A stretch of DNA of 64,000 bases from Suillus spraguei (lineage: Eukaryota; Basidiomycota; Agaricomycetes; Boletales; Suillaceae), in contig JABCPU010000233.1 in the NCBI GenBank assembly GCA_016800925.1, forward strand, positions 43,445-107,444. The letters run 5' to 3'. Positions 23,150 through 33,160 of the stretch are shown here, one piece after another. The notes below the pieces were generated by a model. That model was not told the origin of the DNA. It ran no database searches and saw nothing but the letters and a program-made list of their open reading frames with translations. A program made the position numbers and the translations under genes. How positions within the stretch are numbered: position 1 is the first letter of the stretch; each line of letters begins with the position of its first letter.

Positions 23150-23625
23150 TGTTACAGTCGTACGTGCCCCTATTCATTTTCTCTTTGTCTCCTTTACTTG
23201 TATATTACATAACGTGACTCTGACTCATATGCTCAACGCATCTGTACTATAGTTGCCTTCCTTCTTTGAATACGCACTTACGTTCTCACGTCTCTCTTGG
23301 TCCGTGTGCACATATTGACCTATTTAAGCACATTGTATTACACTTGTATACTTTACTTTAATCTTACTGGGTTTTACCTGGAACATCCTTCGCTTAGGTC
23401 TCCAACCTAAGTCATCTTGAATCGTCTCTAAGTCTAAGCACTCCTTAGCCTTGGTCTCTATTCTCGTAGAACCTCTTAGACTTGTCTTTGAGGCCGAACC
23501 CTTGATTGTACTCAGAACGCGTTCCTTGTACTTTCACCTTGTCCTCTTCTGGACATTGTAGAACTTCTCAGCAGACCGTCTGTGTCTTTTCACTGTCGCT
23601 GGTGATGCCACCCTAGTTTGTAACA
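23150..23625 (+). mobile_element. Solo LTR, family C, in the Harbinger transposase
   Basis: It starts TGTTACAGTCG and ends TTTGTAACA, with the exact 5-bp duplication ATGCA on both sides (23145-23149 and 23626-23630). It aligns with the family C copy at 11613-12031. Removing it and one ATGCA joins EPYHTSILSG to MQELVNGHPNQ on -, the continuous N-terminus of a HARBI1-type transposase. Confidence 0.9.
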
Positions 23626-23825
23626 ATGCATGCCCAGAAAGGATTGAGGTATGGTAAGGCTCTTTATCGAAGAATGGTGTCATATAGACAATGACAACAC
23701 CTATGATGAGCTGGACGACCATTGCTGCTACCATCCAGAGGAGATGAAACCAGTGAATGTGCTCCCTCACTGCCAATGGAGGCAGCATTAAGCTTATCCT
23801 TATACGTGACTAAACCCTAAGTAAA

Positions 23826-24220
23826 CCCTATGTCACTTTCACTATTGTTTGTATATATTGTGGCGAATGAAACAAACTACGAGAAAGAAACCAGTTTAAA
23901 TGGCAGCTGTCCAGGCCCTTTAGAAAGGACAAGCGACGACAGATTTGTCAGCAAACTATATATACTTATCAAAGAGGGGCTTTGAGTGTGTAAGCCGCTG
24001 AGGCTGAGTCACGAGGTTGGATTTTTACCGGCATCGCTGATTGATTCAACTAGGTCAAACAAGTTATGTAAACCCCGACAACTCTGGGAGACAACGGTAG
24101 ACTTAAGACAGACGAATCATCCAAGAGGCAATTACAGTATCCCATTAAGTTCATTCTTTCGTCAGAAGTGTAGTCCATTAATATTAGTGGGTGGAGATTG
24201 TGCTAGGTGCTATGCATATG
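23826..24220. other. Intergenic, nothing recognised
   Basis: This is the boundary between the transposon block and the host genes. It is AT-rich with no convincing open frame. TAAACCCTAAGTAAACCCTA (about 23812-23831) is a short direct repeat near the probable outer end of the Harbinger element. It could be part of the element terminus, but I found no partner on the left side. Confidence 0.4.
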
Positions 24221-26584
24221 TTATGTTACACAAGTGGTTTCGACGATTGCGCTTTTCTTATCCTCGCCTTCAGCACCACTCTGCACGGTTTCAAAGGGAA
24301 ATTTCCTGTCCTTTTCATAGTCTACGGGCAGGACGTCATCCGCGGAGATCAAACCATCAACATAGGTGCCGTGAGCAGGGAACAAGTACGATGCAACGTA
24401 ATACACCAAAGATGCAACCACAAACTATTAGCATAATGTAAGCAAGACACATGTGAAGGGGATGAGAAGTGCCGTACCCCATACATCCATGCGATATCGA
24501 ATAAATGGGTTGCATACCCTATCTTGATAGATGGATTGATCGAGTTGATAAGGCCGGGCAGCGTGGGGCCAACAGTTACCATCATCGCCAGGACTGCACG
24601 CCAGTTCTGTGTAAGCAGACAAATATATCAGCGGAACAGAGCAAGTGCGTCAAAGCTTACAAATCCTCCAGTGTAGCGATATCGCCCTAAAGGGTCATAC
24701 ATAGCGGAAACGTCGACGTGGCCTTTATGCACCAGATAAAACTGCGTAACGCAAAGTGTTAATCGAGGATTAGGCGTGAGCTGGCATGCCTATAAATTAC
24801 ACCTACATCAGTGACCATGATGCCAGCGAAAGGGCCAAGGAAAATAGTGTATCCATCCATAAAACTCAGAAACCCCGTAGCACTGATCGGTCAATGATAA
24901 GGGCTCCACGAACGTAAACACTTGGTGAATACTTACTTGGCAAGAATCTTCCATGGACACAGAGCCCAACCACCGACAATTGCACACAAAATTTGTCCGC
25001 GCCTGATATTGATATACTATTTGAAATAAGCGATTGCTTGTGGAGAGAGCGTAGACACTAACCTTGGGACAGAGAGCCGTTATATCATTCCCCGCCCCGA
25101 GTGAATTAGCGCTGATGTTGGTACCAATAGTTGACAATGCAAACACGAAGGAGGCAAAAAAAGCTGCGGCACGATTGTCCCAACGATCGATTAGCAGAAG
25201 AGGGTCCCACAGGACCTCGCCGTAGAGCTGTATTCCAGCACTAGTCACAGCAATTCCGACAAAGCTGCACAGCGTAAATACGACGGGTATGATAAATGGT
25301 TGGACATATTGACTAAAAGCCCGTTAGGCAGCATCATCAATCTTAGATTGAAATACACACGCTCGCTCATTCTTGGCGTAGCGCTACAAGTTTTTGTGGG
25401 CAATTACGACGGAAGATGTACAGACCCATCTGACTTACAGTAAAATCGGGAATATTGACCGACAAGGTGGCATAGCTTCCCAGGGCGCTGTTCATCGCGC
25501 TGAGCCACGCCCATGAAAATTCGCTGCCTTCGATAGTCGTATGCTGGGAAAATAAGCCCTGCGAGGCAGGGACCTTGACGAACGCCCATATGATCATCGC
25601 CAGCCATGCTATAGGCGTAAGAACACCCTTTACGAAGAATAACCAACGAATTTTATGAGGAGTCATGAAAAGAAACGGAAGCTGAATGAGCCAATAGAGA
25701 AAGTAACACATCAATCCTGACAAATCGGTCAGTAAGCATGTGACGAGGACAGCAAAGGAAACGACGCACCAGAGCTGGTAATATTTGCTGAGACAGGGAA
25801 TCGATTGGGCATATTTGCAATCGAAGGCCAGATTGCTTTGAGCATCTGAATCATATTTCAGGTCAATATGACAATATTAATAGAACACGATCATTCAATG
25901 CACCTGATATACGCATTGCGATCCGTTGTATGTCTAAATGCATGAATGAGGACTCGTGTCATGAAACTCACTCCCATAATTATTACCTGTATACCGAACC
26001 AGAACATAGATAATAAGACGCGACTGAACACGGTGAAGTAACTGAACCAGAAGCCGAAAGAGGATCGATTTAATACAGGGAAGGCGACATGAAGACGAGC
26101 GCCTATCGTGCCGGTCAAAACCATCACCACGGAGATAATCACGTAGGCAACTACAATGCATAGCAAAGCCTGACGCCTGGCAGTTAACGCGATACCACAT
26201 AAATGTGCTGTCAGGACAGGGAATTGGTTCGAGCAGTCATACCAAGATAAACCGACTGCAAGCATGGAGCCAGCTAACTCCCAAACTCCAAGATTAGTGG
26301 CATCAGAGACCCAATAGGATATCTAACAAACAGGTATCAGTGAATGGTGCTGTGATAATCGTTGTAGTATGTCCTACATAACTCCAGGTGCTACGAGGAA
26401 TTATTGAGGTTATGAGAACGGCTCAATAGCGCGACTAATACCATGCTTACGTCCATGTTCTGAGGCGAGGAGGTACCGGGTCCATGTCCTTGTTGCTCCA
26501 TCCATAGTTGGCGAAAGTCGTTTCTTCACGGTCAAGTGCCCATTTGGAGGGCTTAAAGAAATCGACCAAACTCTGCTGCGGCAT
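24221..26584 (-). CDS. NCS1-family nucleobase/allantoin/uridine permease
   Basis: The product is a 12-helix plasma-membrane symporter of the NCS1 (Fur-type) family, importing a nucleobase, nucleoside or allantoin with protons or sodium. The first exon starts MPQQSLVDFFKPSKWAL and has TTFANYGWSNKDMDPV. Later exons give SDATNLGVWELAGSML, TGTIGARLHVAFPVLNRSS and SRVLLSMFWFGIQ. These are followed by QLPFLFMTPHKIRWLF, NSALGSYATLSVNIPDF, EVLWDPLLLIDRWDN, SANSLGAGNDITALCPK, LVHKGHVDV and PTLPGLINSINPSIKI. The C-terminal tail is charged and ends at TTCVT. These blocks occur in family order with short introns between them. The exact substrate cannot be read from sequence. Exon edges are not all resolved. 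The gene appears intact. Confidence 0.9.
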
Positions 26585-27061
26585 GGTTTACAGTCAAGAG
26601 AAGCTCCCGATTTTAAGTCAATGTATTTCGTTATATACCTCCGCAAACGCCAGATCAGTGCGACATCCGCACTTATTTATATCAAGATAACAGTCGAAAT
26701 CAAAAGTTCACGGACAACGGTTGACTTTTTGTAGACTCAAAAATTTCATATAATATCATCATATTAGGCAGGTGTGCCGCGATGCCGCTGTTCATTTCCG
26801 CTGAATTTACAATCGCTTATACGGTTCCGTTTTGGGCCTGCTAAGGCTTCATGACACGCATGCGCATTGCGCACTACCTTGCGCCGTGATACCAACCAAA
26901 CACCAAGTATGCTAATACCTCTTCCTCCTACCTCTATTTAGTTGATACACAGTGTCCAGTACAACATGATCGATTGTCCGTGCCCAGTAATGAGGTTTCT
27001 ACCCAACCAGTCTACCTCCGGTGCCTCCAACTTTGCCCAATCCATCCTAGCATCTACCTCC
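26585..27061. other. Intergenic promoter region, nothing specific
   Basis: This is the upstream region of the NCS1 permease. It is AT-rich around 26700-26765 with no ORF or repeat that I can support. Confidence 0.4.
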
Positions 27062-27355
27062 TCACTTTGAAGCATCAGGATTTGGTGTCTCATACCACGC
27101 TTGTGCAAAGCCTGTGGTGAGCAGTGAAGAAAAGTTGAACACGTCGATACTCATTGTAGTAATGAACGCTCGATCATTCTGGCTGTTGTACCTGCCATGG
27201 GGTTTTGATGCGATGAGTTGGAAGTATATGGTGCCCGGGTCGAGTATCAACGGTCTTGTCGTGATACCTCGCACCCAGCAATAAGTAATAGTAGCTAGGA
27301 CCCGAGCTCTTTCATCATTGTCGAAAAGTTCTGCTTTATGTTCGTCATGAAGCAA
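27062..27355 (-). pseudogene. N-terminal fragment of a DDE-nuclease-like gene
   Basis: The 97-codon frame starts MLHDEHKAELFDNDERARV. It holds the words NDRAFITTMSIDVFNF and LLTTGFAQAWYETPNP, which I associate with the N-terminus of an expanded basidiomycete family annotated as DDE superfamily endonuclease. The catalytic domain does not follow: the frame ends at 27062 and downstream frames on - show no continuation. It is probably a relic. The family assignment is from memory of sequence pattern and is moderate. Confidence 0.5.
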
Positions 27356-27724
27356 GTACTGGATTGCAAGATCAAGGAATGGACTAAATCTATGAGGGAG
27401 GTTATTGTAGTATAGATTAACATATCATCGATGTTTTTGAGACTTCGGTATGCTTACTCTATTTTGAATTATTTTTGCTTACGGATTCGAAAGTGATCCA
27501 ATATTGGACGCCGGTCGTCGTTTAACTTGAAGGACTTTGCAAAAATGCCCAAAAAGGATATAACACGGAACCTGGGCACGTGCAACATATATTCTGTCAC
27601 AAACGGTCAGCCTGGCCTATAATGCTGGGTCTGGCTTCCTGCACCGTAGTTCTCAGTGTTTCTGTTTCTCTTCAGCATCTCTTATTACACCGTTGTAGAC
27701 CAGCGGATTCTGTACGATCAACTC
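27356..27724. other. Intergenic, kinase promoter side
   Basis: No gene or repeat is recognised. It separates the DDE-like relic (-) from the kinase (+). Confidence 0.4.
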
Positions 27725-29806
27725 ATGTCTGACCCATTCGATGTTATACCATTCGAGGTACGTGCTGTTCTTATAAGTAACCCAAACCACACCCACCAGT
27801 CTTGTCGAAAGGACATCAAGGGGGAATGGAAGAAGCTGGGATCAGGTTCCTTTGGGAATGTTTATAGAGGTATCTTCTTCGATCATATACCCATCCAAAC
27901 TAACAGATGTACAGGATCATACTTGGGCATTGATGTCGCAATTAAGGAAGTCCTGCCATCCAGCAGTTACAATGTCGCCAAATACTTTGAAAGGGAATGG
28001 AGATTAATGAAGTAAGACTGCGCTACTAGCTACAGACTGACGTTGAGCGTTGCATTAGAGAAGCTCGTCATCCGAACGTCGTGCTTTACCTTGGCCTGTC
28101 GCGTGCCCCGCCTCCAGATGGACGAATATTCATAATAACAGAGTACATTGAGAACGGTGCGTCCTGTTTGAGAACTTTATCTCCTGCTTCTCTTGATACT
28201 GTTCATTCAGGAAATCTCAGGATGTACATATTCGATAAGACGAAACCTTTTCCGTGGCGTATCCGGCTTTCTTTTGCTACAGATATTTCCCGTGCTCTCG
28301 CATACCTCCACGCACGCAAGTGCATACACCGCGACTTGAAAGGCGAAAATCTCCTTGTCACTGCAAATGGCCGATTGAAGATCACTGACTTTGGTTTCGC
28401 TCGGATTGCCGCCCGCAACGAAGAGGAAAGCAAACGTCTCACTTTCTGTGGGACTGACTCCTATATGTCACCCGAAATTCTACTTGGGGAGGAGTTTGAT
28501 CTGCCTACAGACATTTTCTCTCTCGGCATCATTTTCTGCGAGATCGCGGCGCGGAGACTAGCTGATGACCGCCATTTCAAACGTACTGGCCCGACGTTTG
28601 GTATTGACCCAGACGAGGTGCACCGATGGGCTAGCCCGGGTTGTCCGCCGGCGTTCCTTGCTCTTGCGCTTGACTGTCTTGCTGAGGATCCAAAGGCACG
28701 CCCCACCACTCGCGTCATCTTAGAACGGCTAGGCGAAATCGAAACGGAGGTTTTGTCACGCCCAGACACTGATGACTTCCACGTTGGAAGCATCAAACTC
28801 ATGACAGGGGGCAGACGCCCGGGTGCTGCTCCCCGCATTCCGAGTTTTGGGGCTGGTGTTGGGAAGGACATCAGGCACAATACGACATCTGTCAAAGAGG
28901 ATGTTCTTGCGGCCCTGTCTGGCGGTGAAGAAAGCAGCGACGAAGAGTCTGTGGACGTTGTGCAGATCTTCCTGTCAGCCTGGATCCGAACAGCGATTGG
29001 AGCATGGCTGCCAACGGTGAGATTATTATTGTTTTAGAATTCCGACGACTTCTGGTGACGTACTTTGATCGTTGGCATTCAGGACACTCAGGTGATAGCA
29101 CCCAACCTCTTCTCGTCAGTCACTCTAGCACATTATCAGAATACAACGGTGTTGTCGACCGGGCGTATGCTCCTATAACTGCAGATGATATCTCGACATC
29201 TTTGTCCTCCGTTCTCACTATTCGGCCTGCATTCGACCCAAACGGAACGGCGGAACCTATTACCCCAGGTGCTTCCTTGACTGACAACAGTAATACTCCA
29301 ACGAGCAGCGATTCCATCATGTCTGCGCAGAGCTATCAGACCGCTCAATCATCCATCCAGTGTTCTACCACAGCAACGAAAGGCCACTCCTCCATCTGTT
29401 CTCCGCCTATGCTTCACCGCTTTACCTTACTTAGACCTGGCACCAAGCGTACTGGCAGATCGGTATCCCCTACACGTCATGCTGACGGAGGATGGAATCC
29501 CCTGGAGCTGATCTTCTCTAGTGGATTACTCGTGCAAAAGTGTGATATATGTTCAAAGCGGATTGGTTGGAAAGCTATCTTGGAGTGCGATGATTGTGGG
29601 CTGCGGTAAGTTCGTCAGGTTCGGTCATAACGGATCTAATACCTGATTGCTATAACACCAGTGCTCACGTCAAATGTGGAGAAGTTGCCCCTCGTGACTG
29701 TAATATTCGTTCGGTAATTCGACCGGCCCTGCACGGATCATCGCCCTTGTCAAAGGGAAGGAACCAGCCAAAGAGAGCGTCGTTGCCCAATTCGAGCACG
29801 CGATAA
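27725..29806 (+). CDS. Protein kinase with C-terminal C1-like zinc finger
   Basis: Translation from ATG 27725 gives MSDPFDVIPFE. A 42-nt intron (GTACGT...ACCAG) then leads to the kinase domain. The domain has a Gly loop GSGSFGNVYRG, the ATP lysine in VAIKEV, the catalytic loop HRDLKGENLL, the metal site DFGFAR and an activation segment GTDSYMSPEIL, so all key residues are present. The domain resembles the TKL/LIMK-TESK group more than typical Ser/Thr kinases. A Ser/Thr-rich linker of about 230 residues follows. The C-terminus has CDICSKRIGW...CDDCGLRAHVKC...DC, a C1-type zinc finger, interrupted by an intron at 29610-29660. A C1 finger suggests membrane lipid or adaptor binding. Exon joins near 28020-28060, 28150-28210 and 29020-29080 are inferred. 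Substrate is unknown. Confidence 0.85.
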
Positions 29807-30510
29807 GGGACCTACATGTTATCAGATCAGTATGCCAATTGCCATCATTGCTCAGCTTTCCGCCCACACATAAGTAACTTACATTCATGGGATAATCAAT
29901 CAATCATACTATGTCACTATTGAGTTACTCCAATCATTTACCTACAAAAAACAACATTCTGACACCGGGCAATTAATATTAAAGACTAGTGTTGTCTTGA
30001 AGCGTCCATATAGTTAGGTTGACCAGGTGTTCGATGACAGACGGACGTCAATGGACATCATCGGTCTTGTCCGAGTCAACACTTTCGCCTGAGAACCGAG
30101 AATTTCGGAAGATCGCGATCGATTAACGTTAACGATGAACCAAGTACGTACTAACTTTCCAGGACTGGTCTCCTTACTTATCATGTAAACTCTACAATAT
30201 AGTACTACAGCACGTGTGCAACACCCTGCACATAGTAGCATCTGGAGTAAGTACTCGAAGTTTAACTCAGTCTGGTGTAACTTACGTTCTCATGAACCAT
30301 CTTTTCAAGGTTAGTACCATTACGCCAAAGTTCGACGTCCATTCAACCAGCGATGGCAGGTAATTGCAAAATAATATGTCACAGGTTTGGCTGTTGTTAA
30401 AGCAAAGCCACATCTCTTGTCTCTATTCGGAGAGTATAAATAATGAGTCCCGGCGGCCAGGCGCCTTGTGAATACCAACGCACCCCATCAGTCCAGTACA
30501 CAGCGTGAAG
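29807..30510. other. Intergenic, nothing recognised
   Basis: This 0.7-kb spacer lies between the kinase stop and the P450 start. A possible TATA-like GTATAAATAA lies at about 30434-30443, some 70 bp before the P450 start codon. No coding region is visible. Confidence 0.4.
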
Positions 30511-32713
30511 ATGTCGTTCCTGTATATCCTCGCCATCACTGTCTTGTTGCTACTAGTGTTGTATCGCTGGTCCTCGTCAAGAAAGTCAGCTGTGCTGTCC
30601 CTTCCACCGGGACCACGATCACTCCCATTCATTGGGAACATTGCTGACATTGACACAGTACGTCCGTGGCGTACTTATAGTCAATGGAAGGAGAAATACG
30701 GTCAGTACTACAATTTCAATACTTACCCCTCTTACATCTCCAGTAGGTCCTATTGTATCATGTCGTCTGATCGGTCAGACCGTCATCATAATCAACTCTG
30801 AGAAAATTGCTCGCCAACTCCTCGATCAGCGCTCGGCGATATACTCTGACCGTCCTGCAGGCCCTATGCCAAAACTGTGAGGTCGCCCTTTTCCCTTGTT
30901 ATTCGCTCTGATCGCGAAAAATCCTTAGTTTTGGCATAGAGTTCATCACCGCGTTTCTTCCCTATGGAGATACACTGCGGCTTCATCGACGATTGTTTCA
31001 CCAAGCACTGCATCCTGATGCGGCAGATTCTTATCGAGATCTCTATTTGGAAAAGGCTCGTCAGCTGTTGTGTAATATTCTCGACTCTCCAGAGGCATTC
31101 GAGAAGCACCTTTCTTTGTAAGTTCGCCATTCCTTGCCACTGATGGGTCTACAATGACCGAGATCAAATTAGGCACACAGCTTCCATTATCATGTCGCTA
31201 ACGTACGGACACGATAAAGTCTCTTGGGATGCTCGTCCAATCAAGTCTGTCGCAGAACTTCTGAAACTAATCAATGTTGGCCTTCAACCTGAAAGGAGTG
31301 CAATACTCACGGCATTTCCTATACGTATGCAACTTTATTGAAGATAGAACTTCTGACGCTACCTCCTTTCAGTTACACGGCTACCTGCATGGTTTCCGGG
31401 TGCATCATTCCAGCGTATCGCCCAGCGTACGCGGAATCTCGCACTTAGGTCCCTGAACGAACCATTTGAATACGTAAAAGGGAACATGGTGAGCATATGA
31501 CGTAGTAATCTTGTGGATGCGAATACTCATGGAGCCTGAAGGCCGCAGGAGATGCCCCAAAGTCGATGGTATCGGATCTTTTGAGTAAAATGGATGACGA
31601 AAAGAAGGCTTTTCCAGAACAGGCAGTGAAAGAAATTGCCTTGACCGTCTTTGTTGGTTAGTGTGCTCGCTTTCTATTACGTCGCGGGACAAGCCAACAT
31701 TCATTTATTCATTCATTCATTCATTCATAGCTGGGTTTGATACGGTGGGTCCATCATGCTACACTATGACGTGGAATGCGCACGGTCATCTGATTATCTG
31801 ATGGGTTACACAGAGCGCTTCCACGTTATCCACTTTCATACTAGCGATGGTTTTACACCCTGAAGCTCAGCGGCTTGCTCAACAAGAAATTGATTCTGTC
31901 GTTGGCGTTGATAGGCTGCCGGATTTTTATGACCGACCATCTTTGAAGTATGTAGAGGCAGTTTTTCGGGAAGTTATTCGCTGGCATATCGTTGCGCCAC
32001 TTGGTAAGAGACTTGTTGTTTCAACCACCTCATTCTCATTGCTCCGATAGGTATCCCTCATGCAACGTCAAGTGATGACGTCTACGGAGGCTATTTTATT
32101 CCAAAGGGTTAGTTGGTCAATTATGATCGTCGCCGGGTCTATTCGCATCCTTATTAATTTGGCGTGTTTCACTATAGGCTCCCTCATTCTACCTAATATA
32201 TGGTTTGTACTGATTTTCTGATGAGCCTCGTGCTTCGTAACTCGGTCGCTTTTTCAGGGACATGTCCAGAGAAGGACACGACGATCCTGATGTTTTCAAA
32301 CCAGAAAGGCACTTTGCGAGTGACGGGACACTTTTGCCAGATACGATAGCGGCCAAACCTATCTGGGGTTTTGGAAGGAGAGGGTGAGGATGGTGAACAT
32401 CATTCAAATGACATTCTTCTCACAATCTGGTTAGGTGCCCAGGGCGTTTCATTGCCGAGGCCGCGATCTGGAGTGCGGTGGTGCATCTCCTTGCAGCGTT
32501 CCGGATGACGAAGGCAAAGGATGAATTAGGGGGAGAAATTGAGGTGAAAGAAGAGTTCACATCTGGAGTGGTCTGGTACGTTCCTGTGCTTTTGAGAAAT
32601 GAATACATCGGCATCCTCACCACTGCTGATTTTTTAGCCGACCTGTTCCGTTTCAATGTTCTTTTGTCCTCCGATCAACGGACAGGGAGAAGGCAATCCG
32701 CTTGAGTGATTAA
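30511..32713 (+). CDS. Cytochrome P450 monooxygenase
   Basis: This is an ER-anchored haem-thiolate monooxygenase. The start MSFLYILAITVLLLLVLYRW is the membrane anchor, followed by LPPGPRSLPFIGN. Later exons give RQLLDQRSAIYSDRP, the I-helix AGFDTSAST, the ExxR motif in FREVIRW, PERHF and the haem loop WGFGRRRCPGRF, with the cysteine ligand joined across an intron at about 32385-32434. The last exon is best read after an intron (GTACGT...TTTTAG), giving RPVPFQCSFVLRS and a stop at 32711-32713; the unspliced frame ends 8 bp earlier. About nine introns are needed. The pattern looks like the mushroom CYP64/CYP5144-like secondary-metabolism clans, but the family cannot be set by eye. No neighbouring biosynthetic genes are visible. 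Confidence 0.9.
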
Positions 32714-33160
32714 TCTTTAATCTTGGATGAGGGCTCGGATCTAACCTGATTATTTTAGCCGTACGAGGCGAGCTAGTTGATTTATAGCACCAACTCATCG
32801 CGATTGTGTATTGACATGTTGTACTTGCTTCATTATTATTCGTAGTCGTTTGCTGTCGAGTTTTCTTCCGTGATACTTGGTCGGTAACATAATAATTAAC
32901 CGTTTGTACGGTTGCAATATTCATTCCCAATATTTCCAATGATAATTTGTCTCTCCACACCATTGTCCACTGCAGCATTTCCATCGGTGGTCTACGATAA
33001 AGTCATCGCTTTTAAGTTCTCGCAGAGACAAGCACTTCGAGATCTACTGCCTAGAAATAGCCAGACTTGACTCGGATCTGGGGTGGAAGGTACGTAAATA
33101 TCAAACGCACCAGATATTCTGCAGATTAGCTTAGTTGAAACGCACAAAGTATCATCGTAC
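32714..33160. other. Intergenic, TSC2-like gene promoter side
   Basis: No gene is recognised. The run at 32700-32990 is AT-rich and the TSC2-like gene begins at 33161. Confidence 0.4.

Larger units (their letters stand above)
9387..23788 (-). pseudogene. PIF/Harbinger DDE transposase (HARBI1-like), in four pieces
   Basis: Read on -, piece 1 (23788-23626) runs from MLPPLAVREHIHW to PYHTSILSG. Piece 2 (23149-22733) has the helix-turn-helix region (GHPNQIKNELGMRKDVF, DEQLAIFLC, ERFQHSHTTMWKYIH). Piece 3 (10877-10678) has the first catalytic block GAIDGTH followed by GGISQNCLACC and SGWDGSTSD. Piece 4 (9940-9387) has YYLADAGFGICD, then NIIERIFSILKRRF and ALCAIHNFIHIHD. The order and strand match one HARBI1-type nuclease with a cut-and-paste DDE fold. 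The separators are a solo LTR (23150-23625), the 11.85-kb element (10878-22730) and a family A LTR (9941-10677). A stop sits where Arg is usual after LLIPY (CGA to TGA type), and piece 2 changes frame near 22.85 kb, so the gene is dead. Confidence 0.85.
5887..23825. mobile_element. PIF/Harbinger DNA transposon, shattered by nested insertions
   Basis: Two hallmark Harbinger genes occur here in convergent orientation: a Myb/SANT-like DNA-binding protein on + (5927 to about 9215) and a DDE transposase on - (23788 to 9387). Their 3' ends are less than 200 bp apart. The element has been inflated from an estimated 4-5 kb to about 18 kb by a 11.85-kb transposon and several solo LTRs. I did not identify the outer inverted repeats or the expected 3-bp TWA target duplication. 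The left end may be lost in the family A LTR, so the outer limits given are approximate. Confidence 0.65.

Noticed and set aside
31703..31731. (ATTC)n run in a P450 intron as a regulatory site.
   Set aside because: A simple microsatellite within an intron with nothing to support a function.
27725..32713. Possible biosynthetic gene cluster (kinase, P450, nearby permease).
   Set aside because: No backbone enzyme, regulator or other tailoring genes lie nearby; the neighbours are TSC2 and SF1.
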